Shown: piece after piece, positions 1-7,342 of the stretch
Position numbering within the stretch: the first letter of the stretch is position 1
Layout: each line of letters opens with the position of its first letter
Assembly: GCA_001898825.1 (NCBI GenBank)
Contig: MKVK01000021.1
Location: 1-64,000 of the forward strand
Source: Magnetospirillum sp. 64-120
GTDB taxonomy: Bacteria; Pseudomonadota; Alphaproteobacteria; Rhodospirillales; Magnetospirillaceae
Reading direction: 5' to 3'
Length of the DNA stretch: 64,000 nucleotides
Position numbers and translations under genes: made by a program
Notes under the pieces: model-generated
The model's input: the letters and a program-made list of their open reading frames with translations, nothing else
Databases searched by the model: none
Told to the model about the DNA's origin: nothing

Positions 1-3
1 GAC

Positions 4-39
4 GCAAGCAGGGCTGGGGCATGCCCCAGCCCTGCTTGC
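4..39. terminator. Perfect 36-bp palindrome, probable hairpin terminator
   Basis: Positions 4-21 and 22-39 are perfect inverted complements with almost no loop. The element lies about 70 bases past the stop of the leftward gene that ends at 112, so it may end that transcript. There is no T-run on the rightward side, and the leftward T-run position falls outside the window. A smaller hairpin (GCCCG-TTT-CGGGC, 47-59) lies between it and the gene. Terminator function is inferred from position and symmetry only. Confidence 0.4.
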
Positions 40-111
40 CATCACCGCCCGTTTCGGGCATCAAAACCAGACGGGACTCCACCCATAACCGGAGGAAACT
101 TCGGTCTCAGG

Positions 112-1248
112 TCACTGGTCATCCGGCTTATCGTCCGGTTCTTCCTCGGGACCAGGAGCCGGAGGCTCGGGCGACGGGGCGGGGGCGTTCGGCTCATCTT
201 CCGCCATGGCAAGTCCGCCTGCGGCCATTTGACGGGCGAATTGCAGCGCCTGGGCCGGACTCTTGGCAGCCATGGTCTCGTAGATCGCTGCGGTATAGGG
301 ACGAGCTGCCTCTGGGGCGCGTTTGAATTCGCCGGCGAAGTGTTTGACCGCGTCCTTGTAGTCGCTGCGGTCCAGCAGCACCTTGGCCATGCTGTCTGCC
401 TCCCAGGGATTGGCACCCTCGGTGCTGCCCCAAGGGTTGCGCTGGGGCAAGCGCACCGTGTCCTGTTCGGTGCTCTCCTCGGTTTCTGCCTCACGAATGG
501 GAGCGACCCGGAACGGGATGCGGCGTCCCGACTGGCGGAATAGTTCCTCCTGCAGGTTGCGTGCTTTGCCCGCATCCACCTTCTGGAACCGGCCTAACAA
601 GTCTGCTACATCGGCGCTGCCGCGATCCCCATACCACTCGGTGACGTTCTTCAGGAAGGCGGCGGTCTTGGACGGGTCGCTATCGTTGACCAGGGCGCGA
701 GCATAGCGGTCGTGATCCTCGGCACCCGCCGGAGCAATAGTGTGGTCGGGGAACGGATCGGGCGTTGCCGGACCTAGGGAAGGGGCGAGCATCGGTGGCT
801 GATGGGAAGGCTCCTTCGGTGTCGGGCTCGCCGTATGCCCGCCCCCCAGTACCCCGCCGATCTTGGTGATGGTCGGGCCGTTCGGCTTCAGCAGGCCGTC
901 CACTTCCAGGCCCTTGTCCTTCTGAAAGCTGCGGATGGCGGAATCCAGGTTGGCATTGTGCCAGCCGCTGGGGCCGTCGTTGGTCAGCGGCTTGTAATAG
1001 CCGGCGTCGCCCAGGAATGTCTCGACCTTGGCGACGTCGGGCCGATGGTTGTCGGCGCCCGAGCGTCCGACGCTGCCGTGCAGGGTGAAGGGGGTGGGAC
1101 CGAACATGTCCTCGAAGGTGGCGCCTTGTTTCCACGCCTGCTGGAAGGCGGGAATGGCGGGCTCGTCCTCGTCGGACATTCCGGCACCGAGCTGTGAAGT
1201 AGGACGCCTGGGCGGCGTGGTGAAGAAGGGGCGGATTTTATCGAACAT
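112..1248 (-). CDS. Peptidoglycan-binding-domain protein, 378 aa
   Basis: The protein has a region at about residues 58-132 that matches the peptidoglycan-binding (PG_binding_1) pattern: paired helices with a repeated 'RSFQKDKGLEVDG' type motif. A proline-rich linker follows (about 135-165), then a helical C-terminal part (about 285-345, 'KVLLDRSDYKDAVKHFAGEF') that looks TPR-like, and a very acidic, proline-rich tail. No signal peptide or membrane segment is visible, so how it would reach the cell wall is unclear. The ATG is preceded by AAGGAG at a good distance. A possible 56-aa gene lies just upstream in the same direction. The exact function is unknown; an envelope-associated or secreted-toxin-like role is possible but only inferred. 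Confidence 0.75.
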   Translation of the reverse strand: MFDKIRPFFTTPPRRPTSQLGAGMSDEDEPAIPAFQQAWKQGATFEDMFGPTPFTLHGSVGRSGADNHRPDVAKVETFLGDAGYYKPLTNDGPSGWHNANLDSAIRSFQKDKGLEVDGLLKPNGPTITKIGGVLGGGHTASPTPKEPSHQPPMLAPSLGPATPDPFPDHTIAPAGAEDHDRYARALVNDSDPSKTAAFLKNVTEWYGDRGSADVADLLGRFQKVDAGKARNLQEELFRQSGRRIPFRVAPIREAETEESTEQDTVRLPQRNPWGSTEGANPWEADSMAKVLLDRSDYKDAVKHFAGEFKRAPEAARPYTAAIYETMAAKSPAQALQFARQMAAGGLAMAEDEPNAPAPSPEPPAPGPEEEPDDKPDDQ

Positions 1249-1263
1249 GGCGGTGCTCCTTGG

Positions 1264-1434
1264 TCAGGGGGCTTGCCGGCGGACCGGCATGAAAACGCCC
1301 GGGCCGTGGCCGGCACCGGGCGAGGGTGGAGAAACGGGGCAACGAAGGGGCGGATCGGCCGGCTTGGGCGGCTTGCGCCGCCGGCCCAGCCCGATCCGGC
1401 GGATGATGTCCTTGACGCGCCGCTTGACGGACAT
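1264..1434 (-). CDS. Possible small basic, proline-rich protein, 56 aa
   Basis: The frame begins MSVKRRVKDIIRRIG, is rich in Arg, Lys and Pro, and has GGAGG seven bases before its ATG. It ends 15 bases before the start of the downstream peptidoglycan-binding protein gene, so the two could be co-transcribed. A strong leftward terminator hairpin sits directly before its ribosome binding site, which would place it under attenuation. I recognise no family. The main support is the ribosome binding site and position; it could be a chance frame in GC-rich DNA. Confidence 0.35.
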   Translation of the reverse strand: MSVKRRVKDIIRRIGLGRRRKPPKPADPPLRCPVSPPSPGAGHGPGVFMPVRRQAP

Positions 1435-1453
1435 GGCGGCCTCCGATCCGGGC

Positions 1454-1490
1454 AAAGAAAAAACCCCGGTACCGCTGTCGCGGACCGGGG
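1454..1490 (-). terminator. Strong intrinsic terminator or attenuator (leftward)
   Basis: Arms CCCCGGT (1464-1470) and ACCGGGG (1484-1490) pair, extended by CCGC/GCGG with one bulged A and a TGTC loop. On the leftward strand the stem is followed by six T, one C and three T (1463-1454). It lies between a possible promoter at 1522-1551 and the ribosome binding site of the 56-aa frame. It therefore either ends a very short RNA or works as an attenuator. Confidence 0.75.
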
Positions 1491-1521
1491 CTTGGGCACA
1501 CCTGTGGTGGTGCTGGCATCA

Positions 1522-1551
1522 TTTGTAGCGGATGTCGATATCTGCTGTCAA
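1522..1551 (-). promoter_or_regulatory. Possible sigma-70-type promoter
   Basis: On the leftward strand a perfect TTGACA (1551-1546) is followed after 18 bases by TACAAA (1527-1522). Transcription would start near 1514, only about 25 bases before the terminator hairpin at 1490-1464. It is the best promoter-like match in this gene-poor stretch, but single matches of this kind often arise by chance. Confidence 0.4.
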
Positions 1552-1730
1552 TCACGTTTTGTTCTCGGGAGGGTTGCTGCCTCCTGCCATTCGGGCTCTT
1601 CTACGATTTGCAGATTTTGGGTCAATGGTCGCAGAATGTTTGCACTATATGGGGCAGGGTATTTGCGGAATATGTGTCAGGTCATCTTGACGAATCAATG
1701 GCCTAGAGGGTGCGTGCTTTGCACGTTATC

Positions 1731-1780
1731 TGTCGCCCGACATTGTTGTCGGTGTCGGGTGACGCATGTGTCGCCCGACA
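1731..1780. promoter_or_regulatory. Cluster of three TGTCG-N2-CGACA palindromes
   Basis: TGTCGCCCGACA occurs identically at 1731-1742 and 1769-1780. A diverged copy, TGTCGGGTGACG, lies at 1754-1765. Each is an inverted repeat of TGTCG around two bases. Such clusters are typical repressor binding sites, but no recognisable regulator gene lies beside this one. Confidence 0.4.
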
Positions 1781-1833
1781 GCATTAAACGCAAACGCGAC
1801 ACGAAACGTGCGAAATTTTGACGGATAATGTGC

Positions 1834-1864
1834 AAAGGCCGCCCCGAGAGGGGCGGCCTTTTCG
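1834..1864. terminator. Bidirectional intrinsic terminator
   Basis: A 12-bp perfect stem (AAAGGCCGCCCC at 1834-1845 with its complement at 1850-1861) encloses a GAGA loop. T-runs lie on both strands. No convincing gene ends here from the left, so it may insulate the kdp region or end a small RNA transcribed across 1500-1830. Confidence 0.8.
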
Positions 1865-2274
1865 CATTTTGATGCTGTTGCATTCCTCGCTAAGAGCGCG
1901 TTCGAAGTCACCCCGCCGGTACCAAAGAATAAGTCTTATCGACGCGCAAAGGAATGCGAGTAGGTGTCGGGAGATGCCCCGGACCGGCACCATGCCTGAT
2001 CCGGAGAGAAAAGGATGGGCTAGACCATCGGGCCAGCATCTCCAGGGACGCCCCCTCCGCAGCCGGACTCGAACTCATCAGCTGCTGCATCAGCTGTGCT
2101 GGCAGCTTCATCCAAGGCTGATCGTTTTGGAATAACTTCGTTGTGGTTGCCTCTGTCCCGAAAACGCCTCCAGTCGGGAGGAGATCTCCGGTCATACTAT
2201 TTCGGCGAAATTGGCAACGCCGTGAAGGACACCAAGGCGTACTTGGCTGCGTGTCGTTCAGATGCTGTCGATTA
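1865..2274. other. Gene-poor stretch upstream of kdp
   Basis: I see no confident gene here. Short frames exist on both strands without good ribosome binding sites. One rightward frame open from about 2020 to the TAG at 2273-2275 ends in protein-like sequence (...YYFGEIGNAVKDTKAYLAA...) but has no start and no recognised family; it may be the tail of a decayed gene. Confidence 0.4.
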
Positions 2275-2335
2275 GAGGGCATTAAGGCGCCATAAAAACC
2301 CCGCCCTGCATTCCACATGGAACCTTAACGCCCTC
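2275..2335 (+). promoter_or_regulatory. kdp control region: inverted repeat with KdpE-like box
   Basis: GAGGGCATTAAGG (2275-2287) pairs with CCTTAACGCCCTC (2323-2335), 13 bp with one G-U, about 50 bases before the first gene of the kdp operon. Between the arms is AAAAACCCCGCCCTG (2294-2308), which resembles, from memory, the T-rich plus ACCCCGCCC sequence bound by KdpE before E. coli kdpFABC. Control by the KdpD/KdpE pair encoded downstream is therefore likely; the exact site is inference. Confidence 0.45.
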
Positions 2336-2383
2336 TGGTGCGATGGTCAGGCTGTCGCTCTGACCTTCAACCGGAGAGCCATT

Positions 2384-2491
2384 ATGCTCGACGTGCTGTT
2401 CCCGGCCATTTCCGACGCGCTGTTTCTGGCCGTCATCGTCGCCTTCTTCGCCGTCTGCGCCCTGTTGGTGCGCACCTGCGAGCGGATGTGA
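2384..2491 (+). CDS. Small single-span membrane protein leading the kdp operon, 35 aa
   Basis: This frame of 35 codons starts with ATG after GGAG and encodes one hydrophobic span (about residues 11-28, LFLAVIVAFFAVCALLV) followed by a short basic end (RTCERM). It is ten bases upstream of kdpF, and its TGA abuts the AGGAGG of kdpF, so the two are translationally close. A small peptide of this kind in front of kdpF is seen in other proteobacterial kdp operons (general recollection). It may be a second KdpF-like stabilising subunit, but its function is not established here. Confidence 0.7.
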   Translation: MLDVLFPAISDALFLAVIVAFFAVCALLVRTCERM

Positions 2492-2501
2492 GGAGGTGGC
2501 C

Positions 2502-2603
2502 GTGTCTGACATCGACCTTCTCGGCATCGCCTTGGGTGGTGCCGCCATCATCGGCCTGCTGGTCTATCTCGGCACCGTGCTGATCTATCCCGAGCAGTTT
2601 TAG
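2502..2603 (+). CDS. kdpF: KdpF, small subunit of the K+-transporting ATPase, 33 aa
   Basis: A GTG-started frame preceded by AGGAGG encodes one transmembrane helix (about residues 5-27) ending in LIYPEQF, the usual short cytoplasmic end of KdpF. KdpF stabilises the KdpABC complex in the inner membrane. It sits nine bases before kdpA, where AGGAGG again precedes the ATG. It is short enough to be missed by automated annotation. Confidence 0.85.
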   Translation: MSDIDLLGIALGGAAIIGLLVYLGTVLIYPEQF

Positions 2604-2612
2604 GAGGCCACC

Positions 2613-4322
2613 ATGGACGCCACGGGCATCCTGCAAATTCTGCTTTATGTCGCCCTCATCGTGGCGTTGACGCCACTGGCGGGCGGCATCATGGCGCGGT
2701 TGTACGAAGGCAAGCTGACTTTCCTGTCTTGGATCGAACGCCCCATCTACCGCCTGTGCGGCACCTCGGCCGAACGCGAGCAGCATTGGACCGGCTACGC
2801 CCTGTCGCTGTTGGCCTTCAATCTGGTCGGCGCCCTGGCGGTTTACGGCCTGCAACGCCTGCAATTCTGGTTGCCGCTGAACCCGGGCGGAATGGCGGCG
2901 GTGCCTGCCGACCTGGCCTTCAACACAGCCGTCAGCTTCACCACCAACACCAACTGGCAAGCCTATGGCGGTGAAACCTCCATGAGCTATCTGACCCAGA
3001 TGGCCGGGCTGTCGGTGCAGAATTTCGTCTCGGCCGCCACCGGCATGGCGGTCGCGGTGGTGCTGATCCGCGGCTTCGCCCGGCAATCGGCGCGCAGTGT
3101 GGGGAATTTCACCGTCGACCTGACCCGCACGGTGCTTTACCTGCTGCTGCCCATCTGCGTCGTCGGCGCCCTGGCTTTGGTGTGGCTGGGGGTGCCGCAG
3201 AACCTGTCCCCCTATATCGAGGCGACCACGCTGGAAGGGGGCAAGCAGATCATCGCCCAAGGGCCGGTGGCCAGCCAGATGATGATCAAGCATCTGGGCA
3301 CCAATGGCGGCGGCTTTTTCAACGCCAACGCCGCCCATCCTTACGAGAATCCCAGCGCCGTGGTGAACCTGATCCACATGGTGGCGATCTTCGTGCTGGG
3401 GGCGGGGCTGACCAACACCTTCGGCCGCATGGTCGGCGACACCCGTCAGGGGTGGGCCATCCTGGCCGCCATGGGGCTGCTGTTCCTGGCCGGCGTCGGC
3501 GCCGCCAGCTGGGCTGATGCGGCGGGCAATCCGGCGCTGGCCGCCATCGGCGTCGATCAGATGACGTCGCCCTGGCAGGCGGGCGGCAACATGGAAGGCA
3601 AGGAGGTTCGCTTCGGCATCGCGTTGTCGGCCTTATTCGCCACCATCACCACGGCGGCCAGTTGCGGTGCGGTCATCGCCATGCATGACAGCCTGATGCC
3701 ACTGGCCGGGCTGGTCCCCATGGTCAACATGATGCTGGGCGAGGTCGTCGTCGGTGGTGTCGGCGCCGGTCTTTACGGCATGCTGGTCTTCGTCATCCTA
3801 AGCGTGTTCATCGCCGGGTTGATGGTTGGGCGCACGCCGGAATATGTCGGCAAGAAGATCGAAGCGCGCGAGATGAAGCTGGCGGTCCTCGTCATCCTGG
3901 TCTTCCCCATCGGCATCCTGGGGCTTGGCGCCCTGGCCCTGCTGACGGGACCCGAGGCGATTGCCGCGCCGGGGCCGCACGGCCTGTCGCAACTGCTTTA
4001 CGCCTATACCTCGGCGACCGCCAACAACGGCTCGGCCTTTGCCGGGTTCGGCGCCAACACGGTTCTGCACAACACGTTGCTGGGTCTGGCCATGTTGCTG
4101 GGACGCTTCATGGTGATCGTCCCCACCCTTGCCATCGCCGGGGCGCTTGCCGCCAAGAAGGCCGTTCCGACGTCGTCGGGCACCCTTCCCACCCATGGCT
4201 GGCTGTTCGTCGGCCTGCTGGTGTCCGTGGTGTTGGTGGTGGGTGGCCTGACCTTCTTCCCCGTCATCGCCCTCGGGCCGGTGGTCGAGCATCTGTCGCT
4301 CGCCGCCGGCACCTTGTTCTGA
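2613..4322 (+). CDS. kdpA: KdpA, K+-binding and channel subunit of the Kdp ATPase
   Basis: This 569-aa polytopic membrane protein (E. coli KdpA has 557 aa) carries K+ through the complex. The four selectivity-filter-like loops are visible: [10 protein letters not shown] (about residue 113), [12 protein letters not shown] (about 230), TTAASCGA (about 346) and [10 protein letters not shown] (about 466). About ten hydrophobic segments surround them. The gene follows kdpF by nine bases and precedes kdpB by ten, with a good ribosome binding site. Expression is expected under K+ limitation through KdpDE. Confidence 0.97.
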   Translation: MDATGILQILLYVALIVALTPLAGGIMARLYEGKLTFLSWIERPIYRLCGTSAEREQHWTGYALSLLAFNLVGALAVYGLQRLQFWLPLNPGGMAAVPADLAFNTAVSFTTNTNWQAYGGETSMSYLTQMAGLSVQNFVSAATGMAVAVVLIRGFARQSARSVGNFTVDLTRTVLYLLLPICVVGALALVWLGVPQNLSPYIEATTLEGGKQIIAQGPVASQMMIKHLGTNGGGFFNANAAHPYENPSAVVNLIHMVAIFVLGAGLTNTFGRMVGDTRQGWAILAAMGLLFLAGVGAASWADAAGNPALAAIGVDQMTSPWQAGGNMEGKEVRFGIALSALFATITTAASCGAVIAMHDSLMPLAGLVPMVNMMLGEVVVGGVGAGLYGMLVFVILSVFIAGLMVGRTPEYVGKKIEAREMKLAVLVILVFPIGILGLGALALLTGPEAIAAPGPHGLSQLLYAYTSATANNGSAFAGFGANTVLHNTLLGLAMLLGRFMVIVPTLAIAGALAAKKAVPTSSGTLPTHGWLFVGLLVSVVLVVGGLTFFPVIALGPVVEHLSLAAGTLF

Positions 4323-4332
4323 GGAGCCTTTC

Positions 4333-6399
4333 ATGACTATCCATCGTCCCCACGGATTGGCGTTGTTCGATCGCGCCATCCTGGCCCGGGCGGCGGTCGA
4401 CGCCGTCAAGAAACTCGACCCGCGCCAATTGGTGCGTAATCCGGTGATGTTCGCCACCGCCATTGTCGCCATGGTCGCCACCATCCTGACCGTACGCGGC
4501 GGCCCGCATCTGGGTGTGATGATCCAGATCAGCGCCTGGCTGTGGTTCACCGTGCTGTTCGCCAATTTCGCCGAAGCCATCGCCGAAGGGCGCGGCAAGG
4601 CCCAGGCGGCCAGCTTGCGCAAGACCAAGAGCGAAGCGGTGGCGAAGCAGGTGGCGTCCACCGATGCCACCACCTTCCAGACCATTCCGGCCCAGCGTCT
4701 GCGGACGGGGGATCTGGTGATGTGCGAGACGGGCGACGTCATCCCCGGCGACGGCGACGTAGTGGCGGGCATCGCCACCGTCGACGAAAGCGCCATCACC
4801 GGCGAATCGGCCCCGGTCATCCGCGAATCGGGTGGCGACCGTTCGGCGGTCACCGGCGGCACCCGCGTGGTCTCGGACCGTATCGTGGTGCGGATCACGG
4901 TGAACCCCGGCGAAAGCTTCCTGGACCGCATGATCACCCTGGTCGAGGGGGCCAAACGCCAGAAGACCCCCAACGAGATCGCCCTGACCATCCTGCTGGT
5001 GGGAATGACGCTGATCTTCCTGTTGGTGGTCGCCACCTTGCCGGTTTTCGCCGCGTGGTCGGGGGCGGTGGTGCCGGTGGTGTTCCTGGCGGCGCTGTTC
5101 GTCACCTTGATCCCCACCACCATCGGCGGCCTGCTGTCGGCCATCGGCATCGCCGGCATGGACCGGTTGGTGAAGTTCAACGTCATCGCCAAGTCGGGCC
5201 GCGCCGTCGAGGCGGCGGGCGACATCGACGTGCTGCTGCTGGACAAGACCGGCACCATCACCCTGGGCGCCCGCCAAGCCGCCGAGTTCCTGCCGCTGGC
5301 CGAGGTGGGCGAGCGCGATCTGGCCGAAGCGGCCTATTTGTCGTCGCTGGCCGACGAAACCCCGGAAGGCAAGTCCATCGTCGCCCTGGCGCGGAACCGC
5401 TTTGGCCTGGCCGAACCGGATCGCGGCGGCATGAGCTTCGTGCCCTTCACCGCGCAGACCCGCATGAGCGGCGTCAACATGAACGGCGGCAGCTGGGGCG
5501 GGGTGATGACGGCGGTCAGCGAAATCCGCAAGGGCGCCTCGGATTCCATTGCCCGTTACGTGGCCGAGCGGAGCGGCCGTGTCGCTTCCAAGGAATTGAA
5601 CCATCTGGTGGAGCGGGTGGCGAAGTCGGGCGGCACCCCCCTGGTGGTGGCCCGCGACGGCCGTCCGCTGGGCGTCATCCACTTGAAAGACATCATCAAG
5701 CCCGGCATCCGCGAGCGCTTCGCCACCCTGCGCGCCATGGGCATCAAGACGGTGATGATCACCGGCGACAACCCGCTGACCGCCGCCGCCATCGCCGCCG
5801 AGGCGGGGGTGGACGACTTCCTGGCCGAAGCGACGCCGGAAAGGAAGCTGGAACTGATCCGCGACTATCAACAGGGCGGACGCCTGGTCGCCATGTGCGG
5901 CGACGGTTCCAACGACGCCCCCGCCCTGGCCCAGGCCGATGTGGGCGTCGCCATGAACACCGGCACCCAGGCGGCGCGCGAGGCGGGCAACATGGTGGAT
6001 TTGGAAAGCGACCCCACCAAGCTGATCGAGATCGTGATGATCGGCAAGCAGTTGCTGATGAGCCGAGGGGCGCTGACCACCTTCTCCATCGCCAACGACG
6101 TGGCGAAGTATTTCGCCATCATCCCGGCGCTGTTCCTGGCGGCTTACCCGCAACTGCAGGCGCTGAACGTCATGCACCTGGCCAGCCCGCAATCGGCGGT
6201 GCTGTCGGCCATCATCTTCAACGCGCTGATCATCATCGCCCTGATCCCGTTGGCGCTGAAGGGCGTGCGCTACTGCCCGGCCGGGGCCGAAGCGCTGCTG
6301 AAGCGCAACCTGCTGGTCTATGGCCTGGGCGGGCTGGTGGTGCCGTTCGTCGGCATCAAGCTGATCGATCTGGCCGTCGCCGCCCTTGGGCTGGCGTGA
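4333..6399 (+). CDS. kdpB: KdpB, P-type ATPase subunit of K+ transport
   Basis: This 688-aa catalytic subunit hydrolyses ATP to drive K+ uptake. Visible P-type ATPase motifs are TGES in the actuator domain (about residue 156), DKTGT with the phosphorylated aspartate (about 304), TGDNPLT (about 477) and [19 protein letters not shown] (about 524). Hydrophobic spans lie near residues 35-80, 215-260 and at the C-terminus (about 570-685). Length and order match KdpB (682 aa in E. coli). kdpC starts 14 bases after its stop. Confidence 0.97.
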   Translation: MTIHRPHGLALFDRAILARAAVDAVKKLDPRQLVRNPVMFATAIVAMVATILTVRGGPHLGVMIQISAWLWFTVLFANFAEAIAEGRGKAQAASLRKTKSEAVAKQVASTDATTFQTIPAQRLRTGDLVMCETGDVIPGDGDVVAGIATVDESAITGESAPVIRESGGDRSAVTGGTRVVSDRIVVRITVNPGESFLDRMITLVEGAKRQKTPNEIALTILLVGMTLIFLLVVATLPVFAAWSGAVVPVVFLAALFVTLIPTTIGGLLSAIGIAGMDRLVKFNVIAKSGRAVEAAGDIDVLLLDKTGTITLGARQAAEFLPLAEVGERDLAEAAYLSSLADETPEGKSIVALARNRFGLAEPDRGGMSFVPFTAQTRMSGVNMNGGSWGGVMTAVSEIRKGASDSIARYVAERSGRVASKELNHLVERVAKSGGTPLVVARDGRPLGVIHLKDIIKPGIRERFATLRAMGIKTVMITGDNPLTAAAIAAEAGVDDFLAEATPERKLELIRDYQQGGRLVAMCGDGSNDAPALAQADVGVAMNTGTQAAREAGNMVDLESDPTKLIEIVMIGKQLLMSRGALTTFSIANDVAKYFAIIPALFLAAYPQLQALNVMHLASPQSAVLSAIIFNALIIIALIPLALKGVRYCPAGAEALLKRNLLVYGLGGLVVPFVGIKLIDLAVAALGLA

Positions 6400-6413
6400 A
6401 CGGAGGCAACATC

Positions 6414-7004
6414 ATGTGGACCCATCTACGCTCTGCCCTTGTCCTGGTGGTGATCATGACCGCGCTGACCGGGCTGGCTTATCCGCTGGCGGTCACCGGC
6501 CTTGCCGCAATGGTCTTCCCCTGGCAGGCCGGGGGAAGCCTGATCGAAAAGGACGGTCACGTGGTCGGCTCGGCCCTGATCGGCCAGAAGTTCGACAACC
6601 CCGCCTATTTCCACGGGCGGCCCTCGGCCGCGGGCGACGGCTACGACGCCGCCAGTTCCGGGGGCAGCAACCTGGCGCCAAGCAGCCGCAAGCTGGTTGA
6701 CGACGTGGCCGCCCGCGTCGCTGCCGCCCGCCAGGCCAATCCCGACGAAAAGGGGGGCGTCCCCGCCGATCTGGTGACCACGTCGGCATCGGGTCTTGAT
6801 CCCCATATCACCCCGGCCGCGGCCGCCTATCAGGTCAAGCGGGTGGCGGCCGCCCGCCATGTCCAGGTTGAAGAGGTGCGCCAATTGCTGGCCCAGCATA
6901 CCGAAGGCCGGGAGCTGGGGTTGCTTGGCGAGCCGCGTGTCAACGTGCTGAAGCTCAATCTGGTGCTGGACGCGCGTTGGCCGCTGCGTGGGCAAGGAGA
7001 TTGA
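6414..7004 (+). CDS. kdpC: KdpC, chaperone-like subunit of the Kdp ATPase
   Basis: The 196-aa protein has one N-terminal membrane span (about residues 7-30) and a periplasmic domain with the expected conserved patches ([35 protein letters not shown] and the final LDARWPL). KdpC helps KdpA and KdpB assemble and raises ATP affinity. GGAGG lies seven bases before the ATG. A second, shorter gene sharing its C-terminal sequence starts directly after it at 7006. Confidence 0.95.
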   Translation: MWTHLRSALVLVVIMTALTGLAYPLAVTGLAAMVFPWQAGGSLIEKDGHVVGSALIGQKFDNPAYFHGRPSAAGDGYDAASSGGSNLAPSSRKLVDDVAARVAAARQANPDEKGGVPADLVTTSASGLDPHITPAAAAYQVKRVAAARHVQVEEVRQLLAQHTEGRELGLLGEPRVNVLKLNLVLDARWPLRGQGD

Positions 7005-7005
7005 A

Positions 7006-7332
7006 ATGAGCCGGATTTTCCTTGGCCTGGCGGCCATCGCCATACTGATCTTGTTGCTGGCCGGAGTGACGGCGGAACGCAGTCCGTCACCGGTGTCTCA
7101 GGATTTGGGGTATTTTCATGCCATGGCTGGCCACGCTTCCCCATCCCTGGAACTGGGCGACGCCAACATGCAGGTCAAGGGGGTGGCCGCCCGGCGCCAT
7201 GCCACGGTATCGGACATGCACCGCCTGTTGCAGGAGTTTACAGACAATGACCCCAATGTTCCCTTGGCTGACCGTCATGTGGATATCAGCGGTTTGAACC
7301 AAAAGCTGGACGAACGATGGCCATTGAAGTGA
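7006..7332 (+). CDS. KdpC C-terminal-domain paralogue, membrane-anchored, 108 aa
   Basis: The protein starts with a hydrophobic anchor (about residues 3-22, IFLGLAAIAILILLLAGVTA). It ends in about 55 residues that line up with the KdpC C-terminus encoded just upstream: MQVKGVAARRHATVSDMHRL against [20 protein letters not shown], both ending in a (L)D.RWPL motif. The middle part of KdpC is missing. The ATG lies one base after the kdpC stop and the gene ends ten bases before kdpD, so it belongs to the operon. It looks like a partial duplication of kdpC. Whether it modulates KdpABC, contacts KdpD or is non-functional cannot be told from sequence. An in-frame GTG at 6988 inside kdpC is a less likely start. 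Confidence 0.8.
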   Translation: MSRIFLGLAAIAILILLLAGVTAERSPSPVSQDLGYFHAMAGHASPSLELGDANMQVKGVAARRHATVSDMHRLLQEFTDNDPNVPLADRHVDISGLNQKLDERWPLK

Positions 7333-7342
7333 AGTCGGTCGC

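Noticed and set aside
1273-1821. Rightward 182-codon frame over the attenuator and operator cluster
   Set aside because: It overlaps strong terminators and palindromes, and the composition is not protein-like.
2020-2275. Rightward frame ending in protein-like sequence before kdp
   Set aside because: It has no start codon with a ribosome binding site and no recognised family; at most a gene remnant, so it is described only within the gene-poor stretch.
1908-2318. Leftward 136-codon frame upstream of kdp
   Set aside because: No ribosome binding site, and it runs across the kdp control hairpin; sequence is not protein-like.
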